From Amycolatopsis deserti (GTDB lineage Bacteria; Actinomycetota; Actinomycetes; Mycobacteriales; Pseudonocardiaceae), in assembly GCF_014653945.1 (NCBI RefSeq), contig NZ_BNAU01000002.1, forward strand, positions 1,173,914-1,237,913: 64,000 bases of DNA, read 5' to 3'. Made by a program: the position numbers and the translations under genes. Below the pieces are notes generated by a model that saw only the letters and a program-made list of their open reading frames with translations, was not told the DNA's origin and searched no databases. This document shows, piece after piece, positions 50,597-61,300 of the stretch (positions are counted from its first letter, which is position 1; every line of letters starts with the position of its first letter).

Positions 50597-52702
50597 GTGG
50601 ACCTTCACCTCCTGCGCGAACGAGCCGAAACGCTGCTCCGGGCATTGGCCGGGGACGGCGCGACCCTGCGCGACGACCAGTGGACAGCCATCGAAGCGCT
50701 GGTCGCCCACCGCAGGCGCGCCCTCGTCGTGCAGCGCACCGGCTGGGGCAAGTCGGCCGTGTACTTCCTGGCCACCGCCCTGCTGCGCGAGCGCGGAGCG
50801 GGCCCGACGGTGATCATCTCGCCGCTGCTGGCGCTGATGCGCAACCAGATCGCCGCCGCCGGGCGAGCCGGCATCCACGCGGCGACGATGAACTCGGCCA
50901 ACCAGCAGGAGTGGGACGACGTGCAGGCGCGCATCGCGGCCGGCGAGATCGACGTGCTGCTGGTGAGCCCGGAGCGGCTGAACAACCCGGACTTCCGCGA
51001 CACGGTGCTGCCCAAGTTGACCACGACGGCCGGGTTGCTGGTGGTCGACGAGGCGCACTGCATCTCCGACTGGGGCCACGACTTCCGGCCCGACTACCGG
51101 CGCCTGCGCACCCTGCTGGCGGGGCTGCCGGAGGGGGTGCCCGTGCTGGCGACCACCGCGACCGCCAACGACCGGGTGGTCACCGACGTCGCCGAGCAAC
51201 TCGGGCTCGGGCAGGGCGGCGACACGCTGGTGCTGCGCGGGCCGCTCGACCGGGAGAGCCTGCACCTGTCGGTGGCGAAGCTGCCCACCCCGCAGGCACG
51301 GCTGGCCTGGCTCGCGGACCGGCTCGGCGAGCTGCCGGGGTCCGGCATCATCTACACGCTCACCGTCGCGGCTGCGCACGACATCGCGGAGATGCTGCGC
51401 GAGCGCGGGTTCCCGGTCGCGGCGTACACGGGCAAGACCGATCCGGCCGAACGCGAGGCGGCGGAGGACGACCTGCTCGCCAACCGGGTCAAGGCGCTGG
51501 TGGCGACTTCCGCGCTGGGCATGGGTTTCGACAAGCCGGATCTGGGGTTCGTCGTCCATGTCGGAGCGCCGTCCTCGCCGATCGCCTACTACCAGCAGGT
51601 CGGGCGCGCCGGGCGTGGCGTGCGCCGGGCCGAGGTGATCCTGCTGCCGGGTCAGGAGGACGCCGAGATCTGGCGGTACTTCTCCTCGCTCGCCTTCCCG
51701 GACGAGCAGAGGGTCAACCAGGTGCTCAACGCGCTCGCGTACGCCGACCGGCCATTGTCGACGGTGGCGCTCGAGCCGATGGTCGAACTGTCCCGGTCGC
51801 GGCTGGAGATGGTGCTGAAGGTGCTCGACGTGGACGGCGCGGTGCGGCGCGTGAAGGGCGGCTGGGAGGCGACCGGGCAGGACTGGCACTACGAGCGCGA
51901 ACGGTACGAGCGCGTCGCCCAGGCGCGGCGGGCGGAGCAACAGGCGATGCTGGAGTACCAGGACACCACGTCGTGCCGGATGGAGTTCCTGCGCCGCCAG
52001 CTCGACGACCCGTTCGCCGAGCCGTGTGGGCGGTGCGACAACTGCACCGGCGAGCACCGGGACCTGACGGTATCGGCGGAGGCGGTCGAGAAGACCGATG
52101 AGCGGCTCCGGCGGCCGGGGGTCGAGGTGAGCCCGCGCCGCCAGTGGCCGACGGGCATGGGGTCGCTCGACGTGCCGCTGTCCGGACGGATCGGGAAGGG
52201 CGAGCTGGCCGAGCCGGGGCGGACGCTGGGCCGGCTGACGGACGTCGGGTGGGGCGGCCCGTTGCGGGAGCTGGTCGGCGAGCGGGCGACGGACGGTGCG
52301 GTTCCGGAGGCGGTTTTCCAGGCGTGTGTTCAGGTTCTGGCGGCCTGGCGGTGGGAGCAGCGACCGGTGGCCGTGGTAGCGCTGCCGTCCGCGACCAGGC
52401 CGCGTCTGGTGCACGACCTCGCGACCCGGCTAGCGCACATCGGGCGGCTGCGCTTCCTCGGCGCGCTGGAAAGCCGGGGTGGCCGACCTCGACGGGCGAA
52501 CAGCGCGCAACGGGTGGCGGATCTGTGGCAATTGCTTGCGGTGCCGGGTGATGTGGCCGCCGAGTTGTCCGCTGTGGATGGTCCGGTGTTGCTTGTGGAC
52601 GATCTGGTGGACACCGGCTGGACGATGACGCTGGCCGCGCGGCTGCTGCGCCAGGGCGGGGCGCCGGCCGTGCTGCCGTTCGCACTGGCGAGCACGAACT
52701 GA
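50597..52702 (+). CDS. RecQ-type DEAD/DEAH helicase with C-terminal phosphoribosyltransferase-like domain
   Basis: 701 residues from GTG 50597; the frame is open to 50495 but that part has no homology. Helicase motif I is VQRTGWGKSAVYF (residues ~45-57), where most RecQ have TGxGKS. Motif Ia ISPLLALM, motif II VVDEAHCISDWGHDFRPDYRRL and motif VI QVGRAGRG are intact. The RecQ zinc region TTSCRMEFLRRQL...CGRCDNC has four cysteines. The last ~170 residues end in SAVDGPVLLVDDLVDTGWTMTLAARLLRQGGAPAVLPFALA, a PRPP-loop motif of phosphoribosyltransferases. Helicase role: ATP-driven 3'-5' DNA unwinding. The function of the fused part is unknown. Confidence 0.9.
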   Translation: MDLHLLRERAETLLRALAGDGATLRDDQWTAIEALVAHRRRALVVQRTGWGKSAVYFLATALLRERGAGPTVIISPLLALMRNQIAAAGRAGIHAATMNSANQQEWDDVQARIAAGEIDVLLVSPERLNNPDFRDTVLPKLTTTAGLLVVDEAHCISDWGHDFRPDYRRLRTLLAGLPEGVPVLATTATANDRVVTDVAEQLGLGQGGDTLVLRGPLDRESLHLSVAKLPTPQARLAWLADRLGELPGSGIIYTLTVAAAHDIAEMLRERGFPVAAYTGKTDPAEREAAEDDLLANRVKALVATSALGMGFDKPDLGFVVHVGAPSSPIAYYQQVGRAGRGVRRAEVILLPGQEDAEIWRYFSSLAFPDEQRVNQVLNALAYADRPLSTVALEPMVELSRSRLEMVLKVLDVDGAVRRVKGGWEATGQDWHYERERYERVAQARRAEQQAMLEYQDTTSCRMEFLRRQLDDPFAEPCGRCDNCTGEHRDLTVSAEAVEKTDERLRRPGVEVSPRRQWPTGMGSLDVPLSGRIGKGELAEPGRTLGRLTDVGWGGPLRELVGERATDGAVPEAVFQACVQVLAAWRWEQRPVAVVALPSATRPRLVHDLATRLAHIGRLRFLGALESRGGRPRRANSAQRVADLWQLLAVPGDVAAELSAVDGPVLLVDDLVDTGWTMTLAARLLRQGGAPAVLPFALASTN

Positions 52703-53609
52703 GGGGAGGAATGGGATTGATGAGATATCGGTAATCGGCTGTTTCGCAGGCATGGCAGGGATCCCGGAACTGGAGGGCGGTGGTGGGCTTCCGCCCGGCC
52801 ACCCGTGCACCTTCGGTGCGGTGCGTGGTGTGCCAGCCTCCCGGGCGTCCGCACATCGCGGCCGCGAGCGGCCGTGGCAATTCGGGTTCGCTAGGCTACA
52901 GGCCGGCGATGCGGCCGGGCGCCGCGATAGTCACCCACGCTAGGCAGGCACGATGTGGAGGCCGCCCGCGCCAAGAGGCAACGGGTCAACGCCGGCTGGG
53001 CCGACCGGGGACGGCCGGGGCGGTCTGATCGCCATCGGCGCCGGCCGGGGCGCTGGGTGAGACCACCCGCGCCAGGCGGGCAGCGTGTAGGCCAGCCGTG
53101 TTAGGCGCCCAGCGTGTCACGACCGCCTGCGCCGGGCTGCACGGCGCCTCCTCGACCGCGCCGCAGCGGCGCGGTAATCGGCGACTGAGTGGTCCGGGCA
53201 GCGTGGGGCGAGCGTTCACGGCGGGGCGCGGTGCGCCCGCCACCTCCGCCCGGCCGCACAGCGCCTCCCCCAGCCGCGCCGCCGGCGGCACGCTCACCAG
53301 CGCCAACATCGTCCGAGCAACGCGCGGTGCGCACCCACCGCAGGGCGCGGTGCGCCCGCGACCTGCGCCAGGCCGCACAGCGCCTCCCCCAGCCCGCCGC
53401 GGGCGGCACGCTCACCGGCGCCGGCATCATTCCGGCAGCGCGCGGCGAGCGCCCCGGGCGGGGGTGTGATGCATCCGCCGCGTGGGTGTCACTCGCGCAC
53501 GCCCATGCAGAAAAGTGCAGCTCAGCCCCTTCCGGGCGGAAAGCGATCTTTCGGTCTGGGCCGAGGTGTGGCATTGTCCCACCCCATCGGGTGAACGTGG
53601 AGGTACGCC
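52703..53609. other. 907-bp gap without recognisable genes
   Basis: A long GC-rich stretch between the helicase and the MHS transporter. Open frames here overlap each other on both strands and encode Arg/Ala/Pro-rich sequence without any motif, so I do not call them genes. The right half is built largely of the imperfect ~120-bp repeat listed separately. No promoter of the transporter gene is evident beyond its SD. Confidence 0.55.
53222..53455. repeat. Two imperfect ~115-bp direct repeats
   Basis: Copy 1 at 53222-53335 and copy 2 at 53342-53455 share GGCGCGGTGCGCCCGC, GGCCGCACAGCGCCTCCCCC and GGCGGCACGCTCACC in the same order, offset by about 119 bp. A weaker third version may lie near 53160-53215. 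The sequence is not coding by any frame I trust. Confidence 0.75.
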
Positions 53610-54899
53610 GTGGTTGAGTCGAAGGTGGGCACGCAAGTCCGGCACCGGCTGCCCGTCCGGAAGTTGTTCGCGGCCAGCGTCGGCAACGCGCTGGAGTGGT
53701 TCGACTGGACGATCTACGCGACGTTCAGCATCTACTTCGCCACCGCGTTCTTCCCCGCGGGCAACGACCTGCTCGCCCAGATCAACACCTTCGCCACCTA
53801 CGCGCTCGCCTTCTTCTTCCGGCCCCTCGGCGGCCTGTTGCTCGGCCGGTTCGCCGACGTCCGCGGCCGCAAGCCGGCCATGATCCTCACCATCACGCTC
53901 ATGGCGGGCGGCTCCATCGTCATCGCGATCCTGCCGACCTTCCAACAGGTCGGCTGGCTGGCCCCGATCCTGCTGCTCCTCGCCCGCATCGCGCAGGGGC
54001 TCTCCCTCGGCGGCGAAGTCTCCAACGCCTCCGCCTACCTCGGCGAGATCGCGCCCCCGAAGTGGCGCGGCCGCTACTCGTCCTTCTTCTACATCTCCAC
54101 CGGCTCCGCCGTGCTCCTCGCCTCGGTGCTCGGTTTCGTCCTCGCCCGCACCGTGGACAAGGCCGACATGAGCTCCTGGGGCTGGCGCATCCCGTTCCTG
54201 CTCGGCGGCGTCCTCGGCATCGTCGGCCTGTGGCTGCGCCGCAGCCTGTCCGAGACCGAACAGTTCGAGCAGAACAAGAGCCGCGCCCAGCGCGTCCGCC
54301 GCCCCCTGCTCACCACCCTGCGCGAACACCCCAAGGCCGTTGTCCAGCTCGTCGGCATCAGCATGCTCTCGACGCTGTGCTACTACACGTTCTTCAGCGC
54401 CCTCACGCCGTTCGCGGTCAAGACCCGCCACGTCAACGACGTCGACGTCTTCCTCGCCCTGTCCATCGGCACCGCGCTGTTCGTCGCGCTCCAGTACCCC
54501 TTCGGCGCGCTCTCCGACCGCATCGGGCGCAAGCCCCAGCTGTTCGTCTGGTCCGCGGCCACCGCGATCCTCATCGTGCCGCTGTCCACACTGGTCAAAC
54601 CCGGCCTGGGCAACCTGCTCGTCGTCTTCTGCGTCGGCCTCGGGCTCTACGCGGCGCTGTCCAGCCTCGCCCCGGCGATCATGAGCGAGCTGTTCCCCAC
54701 CGAGCTGCGCGGCCTCGGCATCGGCGCCTGGTACAACCTCACCGTCGCCGTGTTCGGCGGCACCGCTCCCCTGGTCATCAGCGCGCTCTCCGCCGCCGGG
54801 GCGTCGATCCTGTTCTTCTGGTACGTCGCGGCCGGCGCGGTGATCGCGTTCCTGGTGCTCCTCACCCTGCCCGAGACGAAGGGCTCCGAACTGCGCTAA
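53610..54899 (+). CDS. MFS transporter, metabolite:H+ symporter (MHS) family
   Basis: 429 residues from GTG 53610 with GGAGG 6 nt upstream. 12 TM segments. MHS features: [31 protein letters not shown] at the start, the motif [48 protein letters not shown], and a central loop after [12 protein letters not shown]. It imports an organic acid or osmolyte with protons in the inner membrane. The stop codon overlaps the convergent proB stop by a few bases. It has no linked catabolic gene, so the substrate is unclear. Confidence 0.93.
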   Translation: MVESKVGTQVRHRLPVRKLFAASVGNALEWFDWTIYATFSIYFATAFFPAGNDLLAQINTFATYALAFFFRPLGGLLLGRFADVRGRKPAMILTITLMAGGSIVIAILPTFQQVGWLAPILLLLARIAQGLSLGGEVSNASAYLGEIAPPKWRGRYSSFFYISTGSAVLLASVLGFVLARTVDKADMSSWGWRIPFLLGGVLGIVGLWLRRSLSETEQFEQNKSRAQRVRRPLLTTLREHPKAVVQLVGISMLSTLCYYTFFSALTPFAVKTRHVNDVDVFLALSIGTALFVALQYPFGALSDRIGRKPQLFVWSAATAILIVPLSTLVKPGLGNLLVVFCVGLGLYAALSSLAPAIMSELFPTELRGLGIGAWYNLTVAVFGGTAPLVISALSAAGASILFFWYVAAGAVIAFLVLLTLPETKGSELR

Positions 54900-56005
54900 C
54901 GGCGGAAGGGCACCAGATCGTCGGCGTGCACGACCTCGCGGCGCTGCTCCTCCGGCAGCTCGTGGCTGGACCGGCCGATCAGCTCGGGCAGCTCCCCCGC
55001 GTCGAACGCCACGACGCCGCGCGCGACCACACGCTGCGCCGGGTCGACCAGCTCCACCACGTCGCCCGCCTCGAAGTCACCGTCCACACCGGTGATTCCG
55101 GCGGCCAGCAGCGACCGGCGGCGCCGCACGACGGCGGCCACCGCACCGTCGTCGAGATGCAGGCGACCGCGGGTCCCGGCCGCGTGGCCGAGCCAGAAAC
55201 GGCGCGCGGACAGCCGGCTGTCGGCCGCCCGGAACGCGGTGCCGACCTCGGCGGTGGACAACGCCCGGGCAGCGTCGGAAGCCGCGGCCAGCAGCACCGG
55301 AATTCCCGCCGACGCCGCCGTGCGCGCCGCCGCCAGCTTGGACACCATGCCGCCGGTGCCGAGGCCCGAGCTGGACATGCCGACGGCGATGCCCTCCAGG
55401 TCCGCGGGCCCGGTGACCTCGGGGATGCGCCGCGTCGAGCCGGACCGCGGATCCCCGTCGTACAGGCCGTCCACATCGGACAGCAGGACCAGCGCGTCGG
55501 CGCCGATCAGGTGTGCCACCAGCGCGGCCAGCCGGTCGTTGTCGCCGAACTTGATCTCCTCGGTGGCCACCGTGTCGTTCTCGTTGACCACCGGCACCGC
55601 GCCCAGCGCGAGCAGGCGGGAGAACGTCCGCTGCGCGTTGCGGTAGTGCGCGCGCCGCACCACATCGTCGGACGTGAGCAGCACCTGGCCCACGGTCAGC
55701 GCGTACCGCCCGAACGACTCCGCGTAGGCGTGCGCGAGCTGCAGCTGACCGACGCTCGCGGCGGCCTGCTGGGTGGCGAGGTCCCGCGGGCGCTTGCCGA
55801 GCGCTAGCGGCGCCAGCCCGGCGCCGATCGCGCCGGAGGACACCAGCACGATCTGGCTGCCCCGCGCGATCCGCGCCGCGATGGCGTCGACCAGCGCGTT
55901 CAGCCGCGTCACGTCGAGCCCGTCGCCTGCGGTGGTCAGCGCCGACGAACCGACCTTGACGACCAGCCGTTCGGCCGCCGCGACGGCTTTGCGGGCCACG
56001 CTCAT
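54896..56005 (-). CDS. proB: Glutamate 5-kinase
   Basis: 369 residues from ATG 56005, which overlaps the obgE stop (ATGA). Amino-acid-kinase domain: [79 protein letters not shown] and [32 protein letters not shown]-terminal PUA domain follows ([23 protein letters not shown]). It catalyses the first step of proline synthesis, glutamate to glutamyl-5-phosphate, with proline feedback. Position after obgE is conserved in actinobacteria. Confidence 0.96.
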   Translation of the reverse strand: MSVARKAVAAAERLVVKVGSSALTTAGDGLDVTRLNALVDAIAARIARGSQIVLVSSGAIGAGLAPLALGKRPRDLATQQAAASVGQLQLAHAYAESFGRYALTVGQVLLTSDDVVRRAHYRNAQRTFSRLLALGAVPVVNENDTVATEEIKFGDNDRLAALVAHLIGADALVLLSDVDGLYDGDPRSGSTRRIPEVTGPADLEGIAVGMSSSGLGTGGMVSKLAAARTAASAGIPVLLAAASDAARALSTAEVGTAFRAADSRLSARRFWLGHAAGTRGRLHLDDGAVAAVVRRRRSLLAAGITGVDGDFEAGDVVELVDPAQRVVARGVVAFDAGELPELIGRSSHELPEEQRREVVHADDLVPFRR

Positions 56006-57459
56006 CGTGCTGTCGCGTCCTCGTCCTCGGGCTGGTCCGGCCCGTCGCGCCGGATGCGCCGGGCTTCCTTGCGCTCGGCGGCCGACACGCGGTTGTTCTG
56101 CTCCAGCCGCACGTCGGTGCCCCGGCCGGTCATGTGCGCCGCCACGCCCGGCGTGGACGGCTCCCACTCGAACGTGATGTCGCCGATCGTCACCGGGCAG
56201 CCCGGCTCCGCGCCGCGCTTGGCTAGCGCGTCCTCGACGCCCAGCCGGTTGAGCCGGTCGGCGAGGTAGCCCACGGCTTCATCGTTGCCGAAGTCGGTCT
56301 GCCGGATCCACCGCTCGGGACGCGCGCCCCGCACGATGAAGCCGCCCGGCTCCTCGGGGTCCTCCTCGATGGTGAAGCCGGAGTCGTCGACCGCCACCGG
56401 CCGCAGCACGATCCGCGTCGGCTCCGCCGCCGGCTGCGCGGCCCGGTACTTCTCGACCTCCCTGGCCAGCGCGTACGTCAGCTCGCGCAGGCCCTGGCGG
56501 GTCACCGTGGAGACCTCGAACACCGGCAGACCCCGCGACTCGAACTCGGGGCGCACCATCTCGGCCAGCTCGGCGGCGTCGGGCACGTCGATCTTGTTGA
56601 GCACCACGACCCGCGGCCGCGAGTCCAGGTCGCCGCCCAGTGCCGGGGTGTAGCGCGCCAGCTCGGCCTCGAGGGCGTCCACGTCGGACACCGGGTCGCG
56701 GCCCGGGTCGTAGGTGGCGCAGTCGACGACGTGCACCAGCACGGCACAGCGCTCGATGTGGCGGAGGAAGTCCAGGCCGAGGCCCTTGCCCTCGCTGGCG
56801 CCGGGGATCAGGCCCGGCACGTCCGCCATGGTGAACACGGTGTCGCCCGCGTTGACCACGCCGAGGTTCGGCACGAGCGTGGTGAACGGGTAGTCGGCGA
56901 TCTTCGGCTTGGCCGCGGACAGCACCGAGATCAGCGACGACTTGCCCGCGGACGGGAAACCGAGCAGGCCCGCGTCGGCGACCGAGCGCAGCTCCAGCAC
57001 CAGGCTGCGCTGCTCGCCGGGCTCGCCGAGGAGGGCGAAGCCGGGCGCCTTGCGGGCTTTGGACGCCAGCGCCGCGTTGCCGAGGCCGCCGCGCCCGCCC
57101 TGGGCGGCGACGAACGTCGTGCCCGGGCCGACCAGGTCCGCGAGGACCTCGCCGTCCTCGGACATCACGACCGTGCCGTCGGGCACCTTGAGTTCCAGGG
57201 TCTCGCCGGCCGCGCCGGCGCGGTGGCTGCCCTGGCCCTGGCGGCCGTTGGTGGCCTTCGCGTGCGGGTGGAAGTGGAAGTCGAGCAGCGTGTGCACGTT
57301 CGGGTCGACGACGAGCCGTACGTCGCCGCCGTTTCCGCCGTTGCCCCCGTCGGGGCCGCCGAGCGGCTTGAACTTCTCGCGGTGGATCGAGGCACAGCCG
57401 TGCCCGCCGTCGCCCGCGGCGACGTGGATCACCGCGCGGTCAACGAACCGGGACGCCAT
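56002..57459 (-). CDS. obgE: GTPase ObgE/CgtA
   Basis: 485 residues. The N-terminal Obg fold is glycine-rich ([36 protein letters not shown]). The G domain carries [50 protein letters not shown] and VLNKIDVPD. The C-terminal OCT domain ([43 protein letters not shown]) occurs in Gram-positive Obg. The protein binds 50S and (p)ppGpp, and supports ribosome assembly. It is downstream of rpmA across a terminator-like hairpin. Confidence 0.98.
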   Translation of the reverse strand: MASRFVDRAVIHVAAGDGGHGCASIHREKFKPLGGPDGGNGGNGGDVRLVVDPNVHTLLDFHFHPHAKATNGRQGQGSHRAGAAGETLELKVPDGTVVMSEDGEVLADLVGPGTTFVAAQGGRGGLGNAALASKARKAPGFALLGEPGEQRSLVLELRSVADAGLLGFPSAGKSSLISVLSAAKPKIADYPFTTLVPNLGVVNAGDTVFTMADVPGLIPGASEGKGLGLDFLRHIERCAVLVHVVDCATYDPGRDPVSDVDALEAELARYTPALGGDLDSRPRVVVLNKIDVPDAAELAEMVRPEFESRGLPVFEVSTVTRQGLRELTYALAREVEKYRAAQPAAEPTRIVLRPVAVDDSGFTIEEDPEEPGGFIVRGARPERWIRQTDFGNDEAVGYLADRLNRLGVEDALAKRGAEPGCPVTIGDITFEWEPSTPGVAAHMTGRGTDVRLEQNNRVSAAERKEARRIRRDGPDQPEDEDATAR

Positions 57460-57499
57460 CGTGAAGCCTCTTCTCGTTTTTCGGAGGGATATCAGCCAT

Positions 57500-57553
57500 C
57501 TTCAGCAACAAGGGGCGGGACCGGATCTGTTCCGGGCCCGCCCCTCGCTGAAG
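57500..57553 (-). terminator. Hairpin between rpmA and obgE
   Basis: AGGGGCGGG (57511-57519) pairs with CCCGCCCCT (57537-57545) and CCGGA with TCCGG (57521-57525/57531-57535), leaving a 5-nt loop. Outer CTTCAGC/GCTGAAG arms extend it. It lies within the rplU-rpmA-obgE-proB transcript direction, so it may end rpmA mRNA partially and set a lower obgE level. Confidence 0.7.
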
Positions 57554-57577
57554 GTGCTGGGTTGTCTAGCCGGACCC

Positions 57578-57835
57578 TCAGGCCTCGGCCGGGACGATGT
57601 TGACCGTCTTGCGGCCACGCTTCGAGCCGAACTCCACGGTGCCCGCCGAGAGGGCGAACAGCGTGTCGTCGCCGCCGCGGCCGACGTTCAGGCCGGGGTG
57701 GAACTTGGTGCCGCGCTGGCGGACCAGGATCTCACCGGCGTTCACGAGCTGACCACCGTAGCGCTTGACGCCGAGGTACTGGGGGTTGGAGTCGCGCCCG
57801 TTGCGGGAGCTGGACGCACCCTTCTTGTGTGCCAT
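57578..57835 (-). CDS. rpmA: 50S ribosomal protein L27
   Basis: 85 residues beginning [62 protein letters not shown], an exact L27 pattern with no N-terminal cleavage extension as in Firmicutes. It sits 15 bp downstream of rplU in the standard pair. Confidence 0.99.
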   Translation of the reverse strand: MAHKKGASSSRNGRDSNPQYLGVKRYGGQLVNAGEILVRQRGTKFHPGLNVGRGGDDTLFALSAGTVEFGSKRGRKTVNIVPAEA

Positions 57836-57850
57836 GGCTCCTGCAGCTCC

Positions 57851-58165
57851 TTACTTCGTGATTCCGGTGACCTCGACGCGGGTCAGCTGCTGACGGTGAC
57901 CCTGCCGCTTGTGGTACCCGGTCTTGTTCTTGAACTTGTGGATGCGGATCTTGGGACCCTTGGTCTGCTCGACGACCTTGCCGGTGACCGAGATCTTCGC
58001 GAGTGCTTCGGCATCCGCCGTGACATCGCTGCCGTCGACGTACAGCACGGCGGGGAAAGAGTGCTCGGTGCCCGGCTTGCCCTCGAGCTTCTCGACCTCG
58101 ACGACGTCGCCGACGGCCACCTTGTACTGCTTGCCGCCGGTCTTGACGATCGCGTACGCCGACAC
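57851..58165 (-). CDS. rplU: 50S ribosomal protein L21
   Basis: 104 residues, [29 protein letters not shown] at the start and [33 protein letters not shown] at the end, as expected for bL21. It is the first gene of rplU-rpmA. Confidence 0.99.
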   Translation of the reverse strand: MSAYAIVKTGGKQYKVAVGDVVEVEKLEGKPGTEHSFPAVLYVDGSDVTADAEALAKISVTGKVVEQTKGPKIRIHKFKNKTGYHKRQGHRQQLTRVEVTGITK

Positions 58166-58276
58166 GGAAGTCTCCTGCTAACTCGACAATGGGTGAGGGC
58201 TTGCGCCACGTCCCGCTGTGTGCGGTCCGGTGATCGCGCCATAGCCCGTCCGGGGACGGGCCGTCTTACAGGTTAC

Positions 58277-58311
58277 GTGACGCCCCGGTGCCGGTTGACA
58301 CCGGGGCTCAC
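58277..58311 (-). terminator. Terminator hairpin after rne
   Basis: GCCCCGGTG (58282-58290) and CACCGGGGC (58299-58307) form a perfect 9-bp stem with an 8-nt loop, lengthened by GTGA/TCAC. It lies 10 bp beyond the rne stop and ahead of the rplU promoter region. Confidence 0.75.
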
Positions 58312-58320
58312 GAAGGTGGA

Positions 58321-61300
58321 TCAGCTCTGGTCCGACGCGTGCACCGGCGGGCCGGCCGGGCGGGACGCCGCGCGGCGCGGGCGCCTGCTGGCCGTCCGGG
58401 TGGCCGGGGTGGGCACGCTGACCTCCGGAGACGCCTCGGTCGCGTCGTCCGGTCCGGTGGCGGCCGTGGTGGTCGCCACGGGGCCGGCCGGGACGGTGAC
58501 GGGCTGAGCCGGCTCGGCGGACGTCTGGACGGGCTCCGGCGGCGCCGCGGGCCTGCGGGCGACGCGTCGCGTCCGGGAGCGGGCGGGCTTCGCCTGCTCG
58601 CCGGTGGACGGCTGACCGGGGTGCGCCTCGGCCTGGGCCGCGGGCTCGGCCTGCGGCTCGGGCTGAGCCTGCGCCGTGGAGTCGGGCGCGCCCGCGGACT
58701 GCTGGGCCGCGGCCTCGGGCCGGGCCTGCGCCGCGGTGCCGGCCTGTGCAGCGGGCTCGGCCTCGGGCTGCGGCTGCGCCTCGGCGCGGGCGTGCGCCGT
58801 GGGCTCCGCCGTCTCCCCCGGTCCGGCCTGGGCCGCGGGCTGACCCGCTGTCGCAGGCTGAGCCTGCGCGGCGGTCGCGGCCTGCCCGGTGCGCCGAGCA
58901 GCGCTCTCGGGCTCGGTCTCCCGCTCGGGCTGGGGCGCCGTCTCGGGCTGGACCGTCGCGGTCGGCTGGGTCCGGGCCTCGGGCTGGGCCGCCTCGGCTC
59001 CTGTCGTCACCTCGGGCTCGGCCGCGGCCTCGCGGCGTGCCCTCGACCCGGACCGGCGCCGGGACGAGGTGGACGGCACGGCGGCCTCGGCGGGGGCCAC
59101 GTCGGCCGGAGCCGCGCCGTTCTCGGCGCTCGTGTCCGTCTTCTCGCCGCCCTCGGTCTTCGTCGAGGCGATCTTCGCGGCCTTGGCCATCGCCTCGACG
59201 GCCGAGATCGTGCTCTCCCGCTGCACCGGCGACGGCTCGGGCGTCTTCTCCGCCTGCGGCTCCTCGGCCTTGGCCCGGCCCCGCGACCGGCGCGAACCAC
59301 CGCCACCGCCGCCGTGCTGGTGACCGCCGCCGTTGCCGCCGTTGCCCGACTTGACCGGCTCGGTGGAGACGATGACGCCGCGGCCCTTGCAGTGCTCGCA
59401 CGTCGTGGAGAACGCCTCGAGCAGGCCGGTGCCGATCTTCTTCCGCGTCATCTGCACCAGGCCCAGCGACGTGACCTCGGCGACCTGGTGACGGGTGCGG
59501 TCCCGGCCCAGGCACTCGGTCAGCCGCTTGAGCACCAGCTCGCGGTTGGACTCCAGCACCATGTCGATGAAGTCGATCACGATGATGCCGCCGATGTCGC
59601 GCAGCCGCAGCTGCCGCACGATCTCCTCGGCCGACTCCAGGTTGTTGCGGGTGACCGTCTCCTCGAGGTTGCCGCCCGAACCGGTGAACTTGCCGGTGTT
59701 GACGTCGATCACCGTCATCGCCTCGGTGCGGTCGATGACCAGGTAACCGCCCGAGGGCAGCCACACCTTGCGGTCCAGCGCCTTGGTGAGCTGCTCGTCG
59801 ATGCGGTGCTCGGCCAGCACGTCACCGGTGCCGACGTAGCGCTTGAGCCGCGGGGTGAGGTCCGGCGCGACGTGCTCGACGTAGGCGCGGATGGTCTCCC
59901 ACGCGGTGTCGCCCTGGACCTCGAGCGAGACGAAGTCCTCGGTGAACAGGTCGCGGACCACCTTGACCAGCAGGTCCGGCTCCTCGTACAGCATCACCGG
60001 GGCGGAGGACTTCTTGCCGGAGGACGCCGCGTCGGCCTTCTCCTTGACGACCTCCCACTGGGCCTTCAGCCGCCGGACGTCGCGCTCCAGCTCCTCCTCG
60101 CTGATGCCCTCCGACGCGGTGCGGATGATCACGCCGGCGTCCTCGGGGACGATCCGCTTGAGGATGTCCTTGAGCCGCCGCCGCTCGTTCTCCGGCAGCT
60201 TGCGCGAGATGCCCGTGGCGCCGCCCGAGGGCATGTAGACCAGGAAGCGGCCGGGCAGCGAGATCTGGGTGGTCAGCCGGGCGCCCTTGTGCCCGACCGG
60301 GTCCTTGGTGACCTGCACCAGCACGTTGTCGCCGGTGGACAGGGCCTGCTCGATCTTGCGGGACTTGCCCTCCAGGCCGGCGGCGTCCCAGTCGACCTCG
60401 CCGGCGTAGAGCACGGCGTTGCGGCCGCGGCCGATGTCGACGAACGCGGCCTCCATCGAGGGCAGCACGTTCTGCACGCGGCCCAGGTAGACGTTGCCGA
60501 CGATCGAGCCGCTGCCCTGGGAGGTCACGAAGTGCTCGACCAGGACACCGTCCTCGAGCACGCCGATCTGGGTGTGCTCGCCGCGCTCGGCGACGACCAT
60601 GGTGCGCTCGACCGACTCGCGGCGGGCCAGGAACTCGGCCTCGGACAGGATCGGCGCGCGGCGGCGGCCCGCCTCGCGGCCGTCGCGGCGGCGCTGGCGC
60701 TTGGCCTCCAGGCGGGTCGAGCCGCGGACGCTGCGCACCCCGTCCGAGCTGCTGCCGTTCTTGTCCTCGGCCTTGGCCTCGCGAACGTGGACGACGGTGT
60801 TCGGCGGGTCGTCGGGGGTGGTGGACTCGGCGGCGTCGCCGTCCGAACCCTTCCGGCGGCGACGGCGGCGACGGCGCCGGCTCGAGCCCTCGGTCTCGTC
60901 GGTGTCCTCGGACGGCTCGCCCTCGTCGGCGGTGTCCTCGTCCTCGGCCTTGGCGGCCTCCTCGGCCGGCCTGGGCTCCTCGGCCTCGGTGATCTCGCCG
61001 GTCTCGGTGGCGTTCTCGTCGCCGCCCTTGCCCCGGCCACGGCCGCGACGGCCCCGGCGGCGGCGACGGCGGCCCGCGCCGTCCTCGCCCTCGTCGGCGT
61101 CCTCGTCCGGCTTGGCCTCGGCGACCGGCTCGGCCTTGGGCGCGGGCTCCTCGATGGCACCGGCCTCCGGCGGCAGGAACACCGGAGACGGGGCCGCGAA
61201 GACCGGCATGTGCGGCGGGCGCTTCGGCTGCCGCGCGGGCTCGGGCTCGGCGACCGGCTCGGGCGCCGCGGCGGCGGGTGTGGTCTCGGGTTCGGGCTCC

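Noticed and set aside
53427-54431. A 334-codon minus-strand frame over the MHS transporter start and gap
   Set aside because: Shadow frame of the transporter; the product is Glu/Asp/Ala/Arg-rich without a motif.
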